A DNA stretch of 13,618 nucleotides from Planctomycetota bacterium. Its GTDB lineage: Bacteria; Planctomycetota; PUPC01; JACPCR01. Both the position numbers and the translations under genes were made by a program. Position 1 is the first letter of the stretch. Each line of letters starts with the position of its first letter. Shown piece after piece: positions 1 through 7,719 of the stretch. The notes beneath the pieces are model-generated. The model worked only from the letters and a program-made list of their open reading frames with translations, did not search any database and was not told where the DNA came from. The stretch is taken from the NCBI GenBank assembly GCA_030740295.1, contig JASLXP010000436.1:1-13618 (forward strand). Direction: 5' to 3'.

Positions 1-2
1 AG

Positions 3-620
3 AGACTGACGGCGTTCCGCGAGAAGCATAAGGATGAGCTTCGGTTTCCCTGGGGGAGCGTCGCGGCGATGGAGATGGGGCTCGGGGACATCACGGGACT
101 GAAGATCGCGGATACGATGCAGGACTACCTGAAGCCATGGGTCCGCACCGACCTGTTCTGGCAATTCAAGCTGGACCCCAAAGATGTCGGCGTGAAGGAG
201 CAGTGGCATAAGCTGACCTACGAACAGACGCAAGACTGGCTGCGCTTCAGAACCGACAAGTTCTGGGAGCATCAGAGCGCGGAAGACACGACCCGCGAAG
301 CAGACGCCACAATAGACACCGCCAAGTACGACGGCATCGGCTGGTACGCGCAAGCGGTCCGTGTTCCGCAGGAATTCAAGGGCCGGAAGGTCTACCTGCG
401 CTTCGGCGCAGTGGATGAATCCTGCTGGGTGTACCTCAACGGAAAGCTGGCCGGCGAACACCTCTTTCAGAAAAGCGATGACTGGAAGACGCCCTTCGAG
501 ATCAGGATCGATCCGCTCATCGAGTGGGATAAGCAAGCCCAGACGGTCATAGTAAGAGTGGAAGATAAGAGCGGGATGGGCGGCGTCTGGAAGCGCGTCT
601 GGCTGGTGTCCAAGAAGTAG
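3..620 (+). CDS. DUF4838-type protein, C-terminal part only (5' end outside window)
   Basis: This is the last ~205 residues of a larger protein. The frame is open from base 3, and the first internal ATG (base 69) lies inside conserved sequence, so it is not the real start. The stretch aligns end to end with the C-terminus of the complete paralogue at 1003-3438. Shared landmarks are a FR(E/K)(K/E)H(K/E)D helix, a DP(K/E)DVG turn, YDGIGWY, VDESCW(V/I)Y(L/V)NGKLAG and KRVW(L/V)VS near the stop. About half the residues match by eye, so the copies are paralogues of some age, not a fresh duplication. The YDGIGWY...NGKLAG part resembles the galactose-binding-like beta-sandwich of GH2-type sugar-binding domains, so carbohydrate binding is likely. 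By analogy with its neighbour the missing part should carry a signal peptide and the DUF4838 domain. Exact function is unknown. Confidence 0.85.
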   Translation, partial: RLTAFREKHKDELRFPWGSVAAMEMGLGDITGLKIADTMQDYLKPWVRTDLFWQFKLDPKDVGVKEQWHKLTYEQTQDWLRFRTDKFWEHQSAEDTTREADATIDTAKYDGIGWYAQAVRVPQEFKGRKVYLRFGAVDESCWVYLNGKLAGEHLFQKSDDWKTPFEIRIDPLIEWDKQAQTVIVRVEDKSGMGGVWKRVWLVSKK

Positions 621-732
621 CGGATTCGCTGCGTTTTCGGAGACAAGAATCGTGCCCATGACCAGTCGATCGATGGATTCCTGGACGGCTCCGGATGGCG
701 TTTCCCCAGACGCCCGGCCTCAGTATCGTGGC

Positions 733-752
733 GACAAGCATCCTTGCTTATC
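733..752. repeat. Small hairpin palindrome with TCCT loop
   Basis: Eight-base arms gacaagca (733-740) and tgcttatc (745-752) pair with one mismatch around a tcct loop. The architecture, including the catccttgc core, matches the perfect 8-base palindrome at 12593-12612, so the two look like members of one dispersed repeat family. Confidence 0.7.
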
Positions 753-754
753 AG

Positions 755-773
755 CCCAGTACCTGCCACTGGG
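755..773. repeat. Small hairpin, cccagt/actggg
   Basis: Six-base perfect arms (755-760 and 768-773) surround a 7-base loop, two bases after the hairpin at 733-752. Alone it could be chance; beside three other palindromes it is probably part of the same repeat block. Confidence 0.45.
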
Positions 774-835
774 GGCGCACGAGCTGGCAGATTCGTTCGT
801 AGAAAGTCTATTCTTTGGAAGCGGACGGCAGCACC

Positions 836-920
836 TCCCTGGGCGCGCCGGCACCTTGCCGGCTTCTTCAGAAACGCCTTTCAGGCGTTTGTGCCGGCTG
901 GGAGCCGGCGCGCCCAGGGA
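836..920. repeat. Large nested inverted repeat (17-bp outer arms)
   Basis: The arms at 836-852 and 904-920 are perfect reverse complements over 17 bases (tccctgggcgcgccggc). Inside, GCCGGC at 858-863 can pair with GCCGGC at 893-898. At the tip, aaacgcct (872-879) pairs perfectly with aggcgttt (883-890) around a 3-base loop. The whole can fold into one long imperfect hairpin or a cruciform. No T-run follows, so it is not a standard intrinsic terminator. It resembles a REP-like or MITE-like non-coding palindrome; there is no transposase ORF inside. Confidence 0.85.
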
Positions 921-921
921 A

Positions 922-949
922 GGTCACAAGCTGGCAGCAGCTTGTGACC
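922..949. repeat. Perfect 11-bp stem hairpin
   Basis: ggtcacaagct (922-932) and agcttgtgacc (939-949) are perfect reverse complements around the loop ggcagc. It begins two bases after the large inverted repeat ends. No T-tract follows, so a repeat element or transcript-end structure is more likely than a classical terminator. It lies 53 bases upstream of the proposed start of the downstream gene. Confidence 0.8.
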
Positions 950-972
950 GCAATGGATGCCGAAGCGCCGCC

Positions 973-979
973 AAGGAGG
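973..979 (+). promoter_or_regulatory. Shine-Dalgarno-like AAGGAGG upstream of the second DUF4838 gene
   Basis: A full consensus aaggagg lies here, but the best start codon (GTG at 1003) is 23 bases further on, longer than the usual 5-10. No ATG, GTG or TTG sits at the ideal distance in the right frame. It may be the true ribosome site with an unrecognised start, or coincidence. Confidence 0.3.
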
Positions 980-1002
980 CTCCATTCAGAACTGCCCCTG
1001 CT

Positions 1003-3438
1003 GTGTGTCGAGCGCTGACGCCTGCTCTCGCCGTACTGGCGATCGCAGTGTCCTCCCTCGGGCTCAGGGCCGAGACGGTAACCGTCGATCCCGAAAAGTG
1101 CGTCATCGTCATCCCCGATGACCTGGAGACGCAACACGCATCCTTCCGTAGGCGAATCCGGCTGGCCTCGGAGGAGTTGCAGAAGCATCTGGGACTCATC
1201 ACCGGCAAGTCGCCTGAGATTACGAAGATCGGCCGGGGCGATATCGGCGGATATCCCTTCTACGTGCAGACCAGACTCCCCGAAGACTCCGGCGAGCTGC
1301 GGACCGGGGAAGCTCGATGGCGTGTGACCCGCAAGGCTGCCTTCCTTTTTGCCAACAACGATGGCAACGAAAACGGCACGCCGAACGCAGTCTACGATTT
1401 TCTTGAGAGGCAGCTTGGGGTGAGGTGGATCGAGCCCGGCGACGTTGGCATCAGCTACCGGAAGCAGACCCCGATCACGTTGACGGTCGGCGAACACAGT
1501 TGGGCGCCGACGATCATGTACCGCAGGATACGGCAAGGCATACGAAACATCGCGCAACCGGAGACGTACGAATCCAAAGCCGAGAAGGAGCGGGTCGAGG
1601 CGCACAATCGTCGGGTGGCGGAGACAGTCCGGTGGCAGGCGCGCATGCGCATGGGCGGGAGCAGCCCCGGAGGAGGCCACACCTTCCACGGCTGGTGGGA
1701 CAAGTACGGCGAGACGCATCCGGAGTACTTCGCTCTGACTGAGAAGGGTCAACGCGCCCCCCTCAGGCTGAAGCGCAGAAGCTGGGAAGAAAGCAGGTCG
1801 TGGGTCAAGACCTGTCCGAGCAACCCCGCCGTGGCCAGTCAAATCGTCGCAGAATGGCTTCCCCGCAAGCCCCTCGTCAGATACCTCAGCGTGGGCGTGA
1901 ACGATGGTGTCGAGGGGTTCTGCCGATGCCCGAAGTGCAAGGCACTGGACGTTCGGCAGGAAGGCGAGAAGTTCGCCGAGCACTTGACGGATCGCTACAT
2001 GCACCTGGCCAACATGGTTGCCTCCAAGGCCCGTGCGCATCGCCCCGACGCGATGGTTGCCGTGTATGCCTATATGAAGACCGTCCAGCCTCCGCGGCGC
2101 GTCAAGCTGGAGCCCAACGTTATCGTCCACCTGGTTCCCTACGTGATTCCGCTCGACCGGCAGGTCACCGAGGAGCTGTTCATCGGGTGGAAGGAGGCCG
2201 GGGCCAAACACTTCGCCCTCCGCCCCAACTACCACCACAAGTATCACAAAATCCCCATCCCCATGGGACTGGAAGAGCAGATGTTCGACATCTTCCAATT
2301 GGCCCACCGGTTTGGGATTCTGTCGGCCAACTACGACAGCCTCATGAATCACTGGCCCGTGAACGGCCTCGCCGACTATGTGCTTGCCAAAAGCATGAGC
2401 GAACCGGACCAGCCGTTCGAGTATTGGGAAGACCATTATTGCCACGGCTACGGAGCGGCCTCGGCGGAGGTGAAGGAATACTTTCGGTACTGGCGGACCG
2501 AGGTCTGGCAGAAGCGACTCCTGCCGAACATGGACAAGCTGGTCACCCGCGGCAGGCACGGGGACTTCGGCCGGGGCCTGATGTGGTCGCTCAAATACTA
2601 CAACCACGAGATCTATCGCCCCAAGGGGTGCGACCACTATTACGAGGCATCGGACTTTGACATAACTGATGAAGTTCTGGACCGCGCGCTCGCCCGGGAA
2701 CTCACCGAAAGCGATAGGGCGAAGGTCAATCAACTGGTGCTCGCCAACAGGCACGCTCGTCTCCTTTTCAAGGCTCTGTCGACACAGGGCATGGCCAAAT
2801 ACCCGCACTCGAAAGCTCTTCATACTTTCAGGAAGGAACACGAAGACGACCTGCGCCTGCAATGGGGCAACATCGCCTGGTTCGAGCGGAAGTACATGGG
2901 CGATGCGACCGGGCTGGCGCTCACCGAGATGCTGAGCGACTATCCGTTGCCCTACAGGGAGACGCCCTTCCAATGGCATTTCAAGATCGACCCCGAGGAC
3001 GTCGGCCTAGACGAGAAGTGGCATGAGCTGAACTGGAAGACGACCCGGTCGGAATGGACTCCAATCAGGATCAATGTGCCCTGGTCGAACACCTACGAAT
3101 GCCAAGGGAAGAAGCTTGAGTTGAAGGCGCGACTGAAGACCTATGACGGCATCGGCTGGTATTCGACGAGCGTCACCGTGCCAAAGGAAATGCGCGGCAG
3201 AAACGTGTACCTCTACTTCCCGCTCGTGGACGAATCCTGCTGGATCTACGTGAACGGCAAGCTGGCGGGGAAGAGAGTCTGCGAGAAGCCGGAAGACGCC
3301 GCTACGCCCGTCGTGGTGCAGATCGACCCACATGTCGACTGGAACGAAGATCTCCAGACCGTTGCGGTGCGGGTGAAGGATACCGGCGGCCCGGGCGGCA
3401 TCAGAAAGCGCGTGTGGGTGGTATCCAGGGAGCGGTGA
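1003..3438 (+). CDS. Secreted DUF4838 protein with C-terminal galactose-binding-like domain
   Basis: From the GTG at 1003 the protein is 811 residues. I prefer this start to the ATG at 652 because it begins directly with a signal peptide: Met-Cys-Arg, a hydrophobic run of about 16 residues, then LRA|ET as the likely cleavage site. Residues ~24-150 look like the alpha-glucuronidase/GH20-type N-terminal domain (VTVDPEKCVIVIPDD, then a LASEELQKHLGLITGK helix). The DUF4838 core follows, with VGVNDGVEGFCRCPKC near 297-312; its closely spaced cysteines C307, C309 and C312 are typical of the family and could bind a metal. Residues ~650-811 form a jelly-roll sugar-binding-like domain (YDGIGWY, VDESCWIYVNGKLAG). 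DUF4838 proteins are common near glycosidases in PVC and Bacteroidota genomes, but their reaction is not established. A role at the cell surface or periplasm in polysaccharide breakdown is inferred. Its end faces the heparinase-like gene with a 43-base gap. Confidence 0.85.
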   Translation: MCRALTPALAVLAIAVSSLGLRAETVTVDPEKCVIVIPDDLETQHASFRRRIRLASEELQKHLGLITGKSPEITKIGRGDIGGYPFYVQTRLPEDSGELRTGEARWRVTRKAAFLFANNDGNENGTPNAVYDFLERQLGVRWIEPGDVGISYRKQTPITLTVGEHSWAPTIMYRRIRQGIRNIAQPETYESKAEKERVEAHNRRVAETVRWQARMRMGGSSPGGGHTFHGWWDKYGETHPEYFALTEKGQRAPLRLKRRSWEESRSWVKTCPSNPAVASQIVAEWLPRKPLVRYLSVGVNDGVEGFCRCPKCKALDVRQEGEKFAEHLTDRYMHLANMVASKARAHRPDAMVAVYAYMKTVQPPRRVKLEPNVIVHLVPYVIPLDRQVTEELFIGWKEAGAKHFALRPNYHHKYHKIPIPMGLEEQMFDIFQLAHRFGILSANYDSLMNHWPVNGLADYVLAKSMSEPDQPFEYWEDHYCHGYGAASAEVKEYFRYWRTEVWQKRLLPNMDKLVTRGRHGDFGRGLMWSLKYYNHEIYRPKGCDHYYEASDFDITDEVLDRALARELTESDRAKVNQLVLANRHARLLFKALSTQGMAKYPHSKALHTFRKEHEDDLRLQWGNIAWFERKYMGDATGLALTEMLSDYPLPYRETPFQWHFKIDPEDVGLDEKWHELNWKTTRSEWTPIRINVPWSNTYECQGKKLELKARLKTYDGIGWYSTSVTVPKEMRGRNVYLYFPLVDESCWIYVNGKLAGKRVCEKPEDAATPVVVQIDPHVDWNEDLQTVAVRVKDTGGPGGIRKRVWVVSRER

Positions 3439-3481
3439 AGCATGACGAAAGAGTGACGCCTTGCTCTGGGCTCTTCGACTT

Positions 3482-5791
3482 TCACTTTGTTAACAGTTCA
3501 TGATTCGGCTGGAGATTCACCGGGAGTTCCCAGTTCCTATTCCCACGTTCGATACGTCCCCCTGGGACACCAGTCCGGTTGAGCGTCACGCGCCATTCAC
3601 CGCTGGCACTGGTAATCTTAATCTCGACCTCTTCAGCGGATTGTTCGACGAGTTCGGCGGCGGCGAACTCCCCGGGGGCGAGCTGTGCGGGCGTCTTATA
3701 CGCCCCTTTGGGCATCAGGCGCGGGATGAGAACGTGAAGAAACTCGGTCGCGGCAGACCGCCGGGACGGCTCGACCTCGATTCGCCACCACGAGCGGTCG
3801 ATGAGGCCTGCCCCTTCGCTGCTTTTCATGGGGAAATTCTTGTTAGTTCGCGGATCGTAAGGGCAGCCCCAGTTATCGAAACCGTCGCCGCCGCGCGCTG
3901 TCATCCTTGAATCAGTTGGCAGAAGCTTGACCACCCGCATCGCGCCGAGAGACGAGGAGCGGAAACGCCCACGGCCATTCTTTATGGGATTGTTATCGGG
4001 CGTGTAGGTGGAAACGATGGCACCGTCCGCTTCCACGTAAACCTGGAGGCCCGCGCCGCTTGCGCTCTGCGCAGCGTTGGTGGCGCCCTTCATCATCCGT
4101 GGCTGGTTCATCACGTGCAAAAGCCACATCTTCGGATAGTCGGGACGCGTAGCCACGACGTGATCGTAGATGACAAAGCACTCGGGCTGAAAGCGAAGAT
4201 ACAGGAAGTGTCGTGTGTACTGCTGAACCTTCTTCCGGTTGTAGGCCCCGGTCAGATTAGCGCAAGCGTATGTAAACGCTGGATCGTCTCCAAAAGCTGC
4301 CATCGTCCCGCGCTGGATCCCCTCGTCAACGTAACCTTTACCCAGGAGGACTCCGCCATCGGAGGGCTTCTCGGATGGGTCGTAGATGAGAACCGTGCTG
4401 TTGCTGTATGAGCGCCTGCCTGTGGTACGGTCCGTGCCCCCACGCATCGCAAGGCCGCCCCCCTTGTAGATCTGGAAGCTCCCATCGTCGTCGGACTGGT
4501 AGCCGGCAAAATGTGGCCCGCAATCAAAGAAAGCCCACGTTGCGTTGGAGTCATTCCAGGCACTGCGGGCGTATACGTGACCAACCCCCTCAAAGTGAAA
4601 CGCGAGCGGCAACTCCTCGGTCTTCGCTGCAGGGACCAGTGGGTCGTACCAGAGGACGAACGGCCACGAGCGCGTCTCCGGAGTCTCCATGTAGTTGTGG
4701 GCCATCCATTGCGCAGCCGGATGCCGGTAGGTCTTTGCCATGAGCGGCGCGATGCGGCTGGCCATCCGCGCCACGCCCGAGAGCATCCCTGCCCCGGTAT
4801 CGTCGATATGGCCCCAGGATCTGCTGTGGGGCATCGCGGCGAAGAGCGGCCAGTAGGCAAGCCTCTTGAGTCCCTTCGTGTGAAAGCTCTTGAAGAGGTC
4901 TTGACCTGTCGCCGTGCGCCAGGCTTCGAAGCTCAGTGTTACCGACTGCGCCGTCGCGCCACCGTGGCCAGGGCCGGCAGTCCACACGCCACCCTGACGC
5001 TTGATCACCGGGATGAACTTCGCCGGTACCATCTGTGCCCACGATGCGATCCACTCTTCGGCGGACCTTTGGTAGCGCGTGCCTTCGCCGTAGATGGCCA
5101 GCGCGACCATCGTCTTGTTCCCAACACCGTCGCGGCAGTAGTAGTTGCCCCAGGCGTTGCCATCGCAAGGTCCCCAAGTCTGATTGTAAAGGCACGAGCC
5201 CCACTTCATCGTAATCCGGGCTGGATGGTTTGGCTTTAGCCCCATGAACGAATGGAGCCAGCGCCCCAGCAGGTCTCCATACTTCTTCCGTTCCTCTGGC
5301 GTGAGCGCGTCGTAGAACCAGTCGTAGCAGAGCGCGTCCCAGCCAAACCAGCATCCGTTGCCACCCATGTAGCCGTTCAATACGCTGGATTTCCCAGCCG
5401 GATACCACTGTCGGCGAGCGGACAACACAGACCCTCCGCCCTTGCCATCAGTACCCCAGAGGCCCTTCCTCAGGTATTTGACGTACTTTGACGCGTCGCG
5501 GCCGAGTGTCTTTTCGACCTGGTAAACGATGCAAAGAGAGGGCAGCCACTGCCCGTTCATCGCGCGGCGGCCATCCACAAAACCGTCCACCTTCAGCTTG
5601 ATGGCTGCATATTCCTTGGCAGCGATCCCGTCGGGGGCGCAGCGCTTGGCAAGTTCCGACAACTCCGATTTATTGACAAATATCCGTGGGTGTTCGCGCT
5701 TGACCTGTACCGCGCCGGCATGGGTTACCGCGAGCGCAGCGAGGAAGGCGGCGAAAGAGAAGACAATTAGCGTCATATTCCTGGGCTTCAT
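3482..5791 (-). CDS. Secreted heparinase II/III-like protein (putative polysaccharide lyase)
   Basis: A 769-residue protein, a usual size for the family. The N-terminus is a signal peptide (basic MKPRN, hydrophobic core, likely cleavage after THAGA), then REHPRIFV, a typical opening of mature heparinase II/III-like proteins. Residues ~30-390 are rich in Trp, Tyr and helix-forming sequence, as expected of the alpha/alpha-toroid, with AGPGHGG at 272-278 a possible active-site loop. The beta-sandwich begins near 400 with HVYARSAWND and continues to GPHFAG and DDDGSF (433-439). Family members usually read close to HxHxDxGSF here. This one has YQSDDDGSF, so a commonly conserved His is Ser, although H427 is nearby. 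Known relatives cleave uronate-containing chains (heparin, heparan sulfate, alginate) by beta-elimination outside the cytoplasm. The gene follows the sulfatase by 19 bases, so the two are probably co-transcribed. The fold is fairly sure; substrate and activity are not. Confidence 0.85.
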   Translation of the reverse strand: MKPRNMTLIVFSFAAFLAALAVTHAGAVQVKREHPRIFVNKSELSELAKRCAPDGIAAKEYAAIKLKVDGFVDGRRAMNGQWLPSLCIVYQVEKTLGRDASKYVKYLRKGLWGTDGKGGGSVLSARRQWYPAGKSSVLNGYMGGNGCWFGWDALCYDWFYDALTPEERKKYGDLLGRWLHSFMGLKPNHPARITMKWGSCLYNQTWGPCDGNAWGNYYCRDGVGNKTMVALAIYGEGTRYQRSAEEWIASWAQMVPAKFIPVIKRQGGVWTAGPGHGGATAQSVTLSFEAWRTATGQDLFKSFHTKGLKRLAYWPLFAAMPHSRSWGHIDDTGAGMLSGVARMASRIAPLMAKTYRHPAAQWMAHNYMETPETRSWPFVLWYDPLVPAAKTEELPLAFHFEGVGHVYARSAWNDSNATWAFFDCGPHFAGYQSDDDGSFQIYKGGGLAMRGGTDRTTGRRSYSNSTVLIYDPSEKPSDGGVLLGKGYVDEGIQRGTMAAFGDDPAFTYACANLTGAYNRKKVQQYTRHFLYLRFQPECFVIYDHVVATRPDYPKMWLLHVMNQPRMMKGATNAAQSASGAGLQVYVEADGAIVSTYTPDNNPIKNGRGRFRSSSLGAMRVVKLLPTDSRMTARGGDGFDNWGCPYDPRTNKNFPMKSSEGAGLIDRSWWRIEVEPSRRSAATEFLHVLIPRLMPKGAYKTPAQLAPGEFAAAELVEQSAEEVEIKITSASGEWRVTLNRTGVPGGRIERGNRNWELPVNLQPNHELLTK

Positions 5792-5810
5792 GTTCCAGTT
5801 CCCGCCGTTA

Positions 5811-7586
5811 TCAGTCCGAGTCTGTGGTGAGTCGCTTTACGTAGACGAAATAGGCACCGCAGATGGGTTGTTTCCGGTCGTCGTCGAACCAAGTGTGCAG
5901 GAGTTTGGGGCCGGCTTCCAGATGCAGCGTGAAGACGGCCGACAGGCTATCGGGAGCCATTTCCTGGGTGAGGGACTCACCGTTGATGAGAATTCGAGCG
6001 CGCGCGATAGGCAGGGCTTCTCCGGCGCAGAGCTCGCCGTCGGTCACCACTGTGGGGAGGCAGGCTTCCGTGAGGGTCAATCCGCTCTCACGGGGCCAGC
6101 GGCGCAGTTCGAGCTCGTATTCCCCGGCCTGGGCCACTTCCAGATGCCAGTAGCTGTTCTTGCGGACCCCGACGCGGACCTGCCGCTGCTGGTCCACGAA
6201 GACATCCGCCCATTCGCAGGCGGAAAGCATGGAGGGATTCTCCGCGTCGCTGCCGACAATGATCCGCTGTGGCTCGTTGACAGTGGGCTCGACCTCGGAC
6301 CACCAGGCATTCAGGTGGCCCTGCATGGCCTGGGCCACTTCGGGATGCTGATCGATCACGTTGGCCTGCTGCATGGGATCGGCATCCAGGTCATAGAGCG
6401 CGTTGCCTTCGAGCAGACGCCAGCGTTTCCACAGGACGGCCGCGCCCTCACGGCGCACGAGCGAGGGGCTGTCGGGGGACGGGTAATCGAGTTCACCGGG
6501 CATGCGGCTGTAGTTGGTCACCAGCATCCGGTCTTCCGGCGGCTTAGCTTCACCCTTCAGGACCGGCGCCAGGCTGATGCCGTCACAGGATGGCGGCAGT
6601 TGGAGCCCGCACAGATCCACGAGCGTAGGCAAAATGTCCTGCACCTCGGTCAGTCCTTCCACGTCACGAGCCTGGCTCAGGCCCCCTGCGGGCCAGTGCA
6701 TGAAGCAGGGGACGCGATGTCCGCCTTCCCAGAGCTGACACTTGCTGCCCCGCATTCCCGCGTTGTAGTAGGTGTGGCCGAAGGTGCTGCCGTTGTCGGT
6801 CATGAAGATCAGCAGCGTGTTGTCGGCGAGGTCTCTTTCCTCCAGGAACTCGCGCAGGCGCCCGACGTGGGCGTCAAGGTTGCGGATCATGGCCAGGAAA
6901 CGGACGATGCTTCCCCGCAATTGCGGAGTCAGTTCATCAAGCAGATGCTCACCCTCGGTGAAGCAGGCTTCGGCGGCGACCCGGTCTTCTTCCGGCACCC
7001 AAAGCGGCGCGTGTGGCGCATTAGTGGGAAGGAAGGCGAAGAAGGGCTTCCCCGCGTGTTGCGGGTCCCCGATCCAGTCCATGGCCTCGTTGAAGAAGAC
7101 TTCAGTGCAGTAGCCCTCGTAGCGCCGGCGTTCACCGTTGCGGCAGTAGACATCATCAAAGTAGTCGTTCTCCCAGTAGTCGGGGAGCGAGCTGATGTGC
7201 GATGAAGGGAACCAGAGGCTCTGCTCGAACCCGCGATCCTGGGGTCGGTAGGGATAGTTGTCCCCCAGATGCCACTTCCCGAACAGCCCGGTCCGGTATC
7301 CGCCGGAGAGGAACAGGTCCGCGAGTGTCGGCAGTTCAGGACGAAGAAGCGTGCGTCCGCTGCTGACGTTCAGCGCGCCGTTACGCGCGGCGTCCAGCCC
7401 GGTCAGAAGTTGTCCACGAGTAGGGGTGCACATCGGCGCTGCATGGAAATCTGTGAAGCGGACACTTTCACCGTGGAGCCGGTCCAGATTCGGTGTGTCG
7501 GCCACCGGGTTGCCGTGGCAGGCCAGGTCACCATAGCCCTGGTCGTCGGTGATGATCAGGATCACATTGGGGGCGGTCGTATTCAT
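5811..7586 (-). CDS. Type I formylglycine-dependent sulfatase (arylsulfatase family)
   Basis: A 591-residue alkaline-phosphatase-superfamily sulfatase. The opening NVILIITDDQG supplies metal ligands D14 and D15. CTPTRG at 53-58 is the CxPxR signature in which Cys53 is converted to formylglycine. GKWHLG (103-108) gives K104 and H106, NAPHAP gives H192, TDNGS gives D264 and N265, and K282 sits in a GSKCQLWEGGHRVP segment. All key residues appear present, so the enzyme should hydrolyse sulfate esters. Beyond ~470 is the C-terminal beta-rich subdomain. There is no signal peptide: the sulfatase fold begins at residue 7 and nothing hydrophobic lies upstream in frame. This is unusual beside secreted neighbours and suggests a cytoplasmic enzyme acting on imported sulfated sugars. 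No formylglycine-generating enzyme is in the window. The heparinase-like gene follows by 19 bases. Confidence 0.95.
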   Translation of the reverse strand: MNTTAPNVILIITDDQGYGDLACHGNPVADTPNLDRLHGESVRFTDFHAAPMCTPTRGQLLTGLDAARNGALNVSSGRTLLRPELPTLADLFLSGGYRTGLFGKWHLGDNYPYRPQDRGFEQSLWFPSSHISSLPDYWENDYFDDVYCRNGERRRYEGYCTEVFFNEAMDWIGDPQHAGKPFFAFLPTNAPHAPLWVPEEDRVAAEACFTEGEHLLDELTPQLRGSIVRFLAMIRNLDAHVGRLREFLEERDLADNTLLIFMTDNGSTFGHTYYNAGMRGSKCQLWEGGHRVPCFMHWPAGGLSQARDVEGLTEVQDILPTLVDLCGLQLPPSCDGISLAPVLKGEAKPPEDRMLVTNYSRMPGELDYPSPDSPSLVRREGAAVLWKRWRLLEGNALYDLDADPMQQANVIDQHPEVAQAMQGHLNAWWSEVEPTVNEPQRIIVGSDAENPSMLSACEWADVFVDQQRQVRVGVRKNSYWHLEVAQAGEYELELRRWPRESGLTLTEACLPTVVTDGELCAGEALPIARARILINGESLTQEMAPDSLSAVFTLHLEAGPKLLHTWFDDDRKQPICGAYFVYVKRLTTDSD

Positions 7587-7592
7587 TGAGTG

Positions 7593-7598
7593 TCCTTT
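7593..7598 (-). promoter_or_regulatory. Ribosome binding site of the sulfatase gene
   Basis: AAAGGA on the minus strand lies six bases before the ATG at 7586-7584. This supports that ATG as the true start, and therefore the absence of a signal peptide in the sulfatase. Confidence 0.65.
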
Positions 7599-7673
7599 CG
7601 TTCGGGTCTGGCTTCGAGGGGTGGTAGTCGCGTGCTCGGATGACCAGTTCTCTCACCATGCAAGTGAGCCAAC

Positions 7674-7688
7674 GCGAACAGAGTTCGC
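7674..7688. repeat. Short hairpin between remnant gene and sulfatase
   Basis: gcgaac (7674-7679) and gttcgc (7683-7688) pair perfectly around a 3-base loop. On the minus strand it lies just downstream of the remnant gene. No T-run follows, so a terminator role is weak. The rest of the 133-base gap shows only the sulfatase ribosome site. Confidence 0.35.
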
Positions 7689-7719
7689 CTCTCATTTGTT
7701 CACGAGGTCCTGCCACTGA

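Larger units (their letters stand above)
621..1002. other. Palindrome-rich spacer between the two DUF4838 paralogues
   Basis: This 382-base stretch separates two same-strand paralogues. An in-frame ATG at 652 would extend the downstream gene through it, but the peptide that results has no family character and reads straight through four hairpins. I therefore treat the stretch as non-coding. It holds hairpins at 733-752, 755-773, 836-920 and 922-949, listed separately. No convincing -35/-10 promoter was identified by eye. Confidence 0.7.

Noticed and set aside
836..949. Insertion sequence or CRISPR repeats
   Set aside because: The palindromes have no transposase frame, no flanking target duplication that I can see, and no regular spacers.
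868..2979. 703-residue open frame on the minus strand opposite the DUF4838 gene
   Set aside because: It is an antisense shadow caused by high GC content and codon bias. It has no recognisable motif, while the plus strand shows conserved domains and a signal peptide.
3439..3481. Possible bidirectional terminator between the convergent genes
   Set aside because: Only weak complementarity (aagag/ctctt, gaaag/ctttc) with long loops and no T-runs; not enough to call.
5529..7205. 558-residue open frame on the plus strand opposite the sulfatase
   Set aside because: Antisense shadow of a gene with a complete set of sulfatase motifs; its composition is low in structure and no family resemblance is visible.
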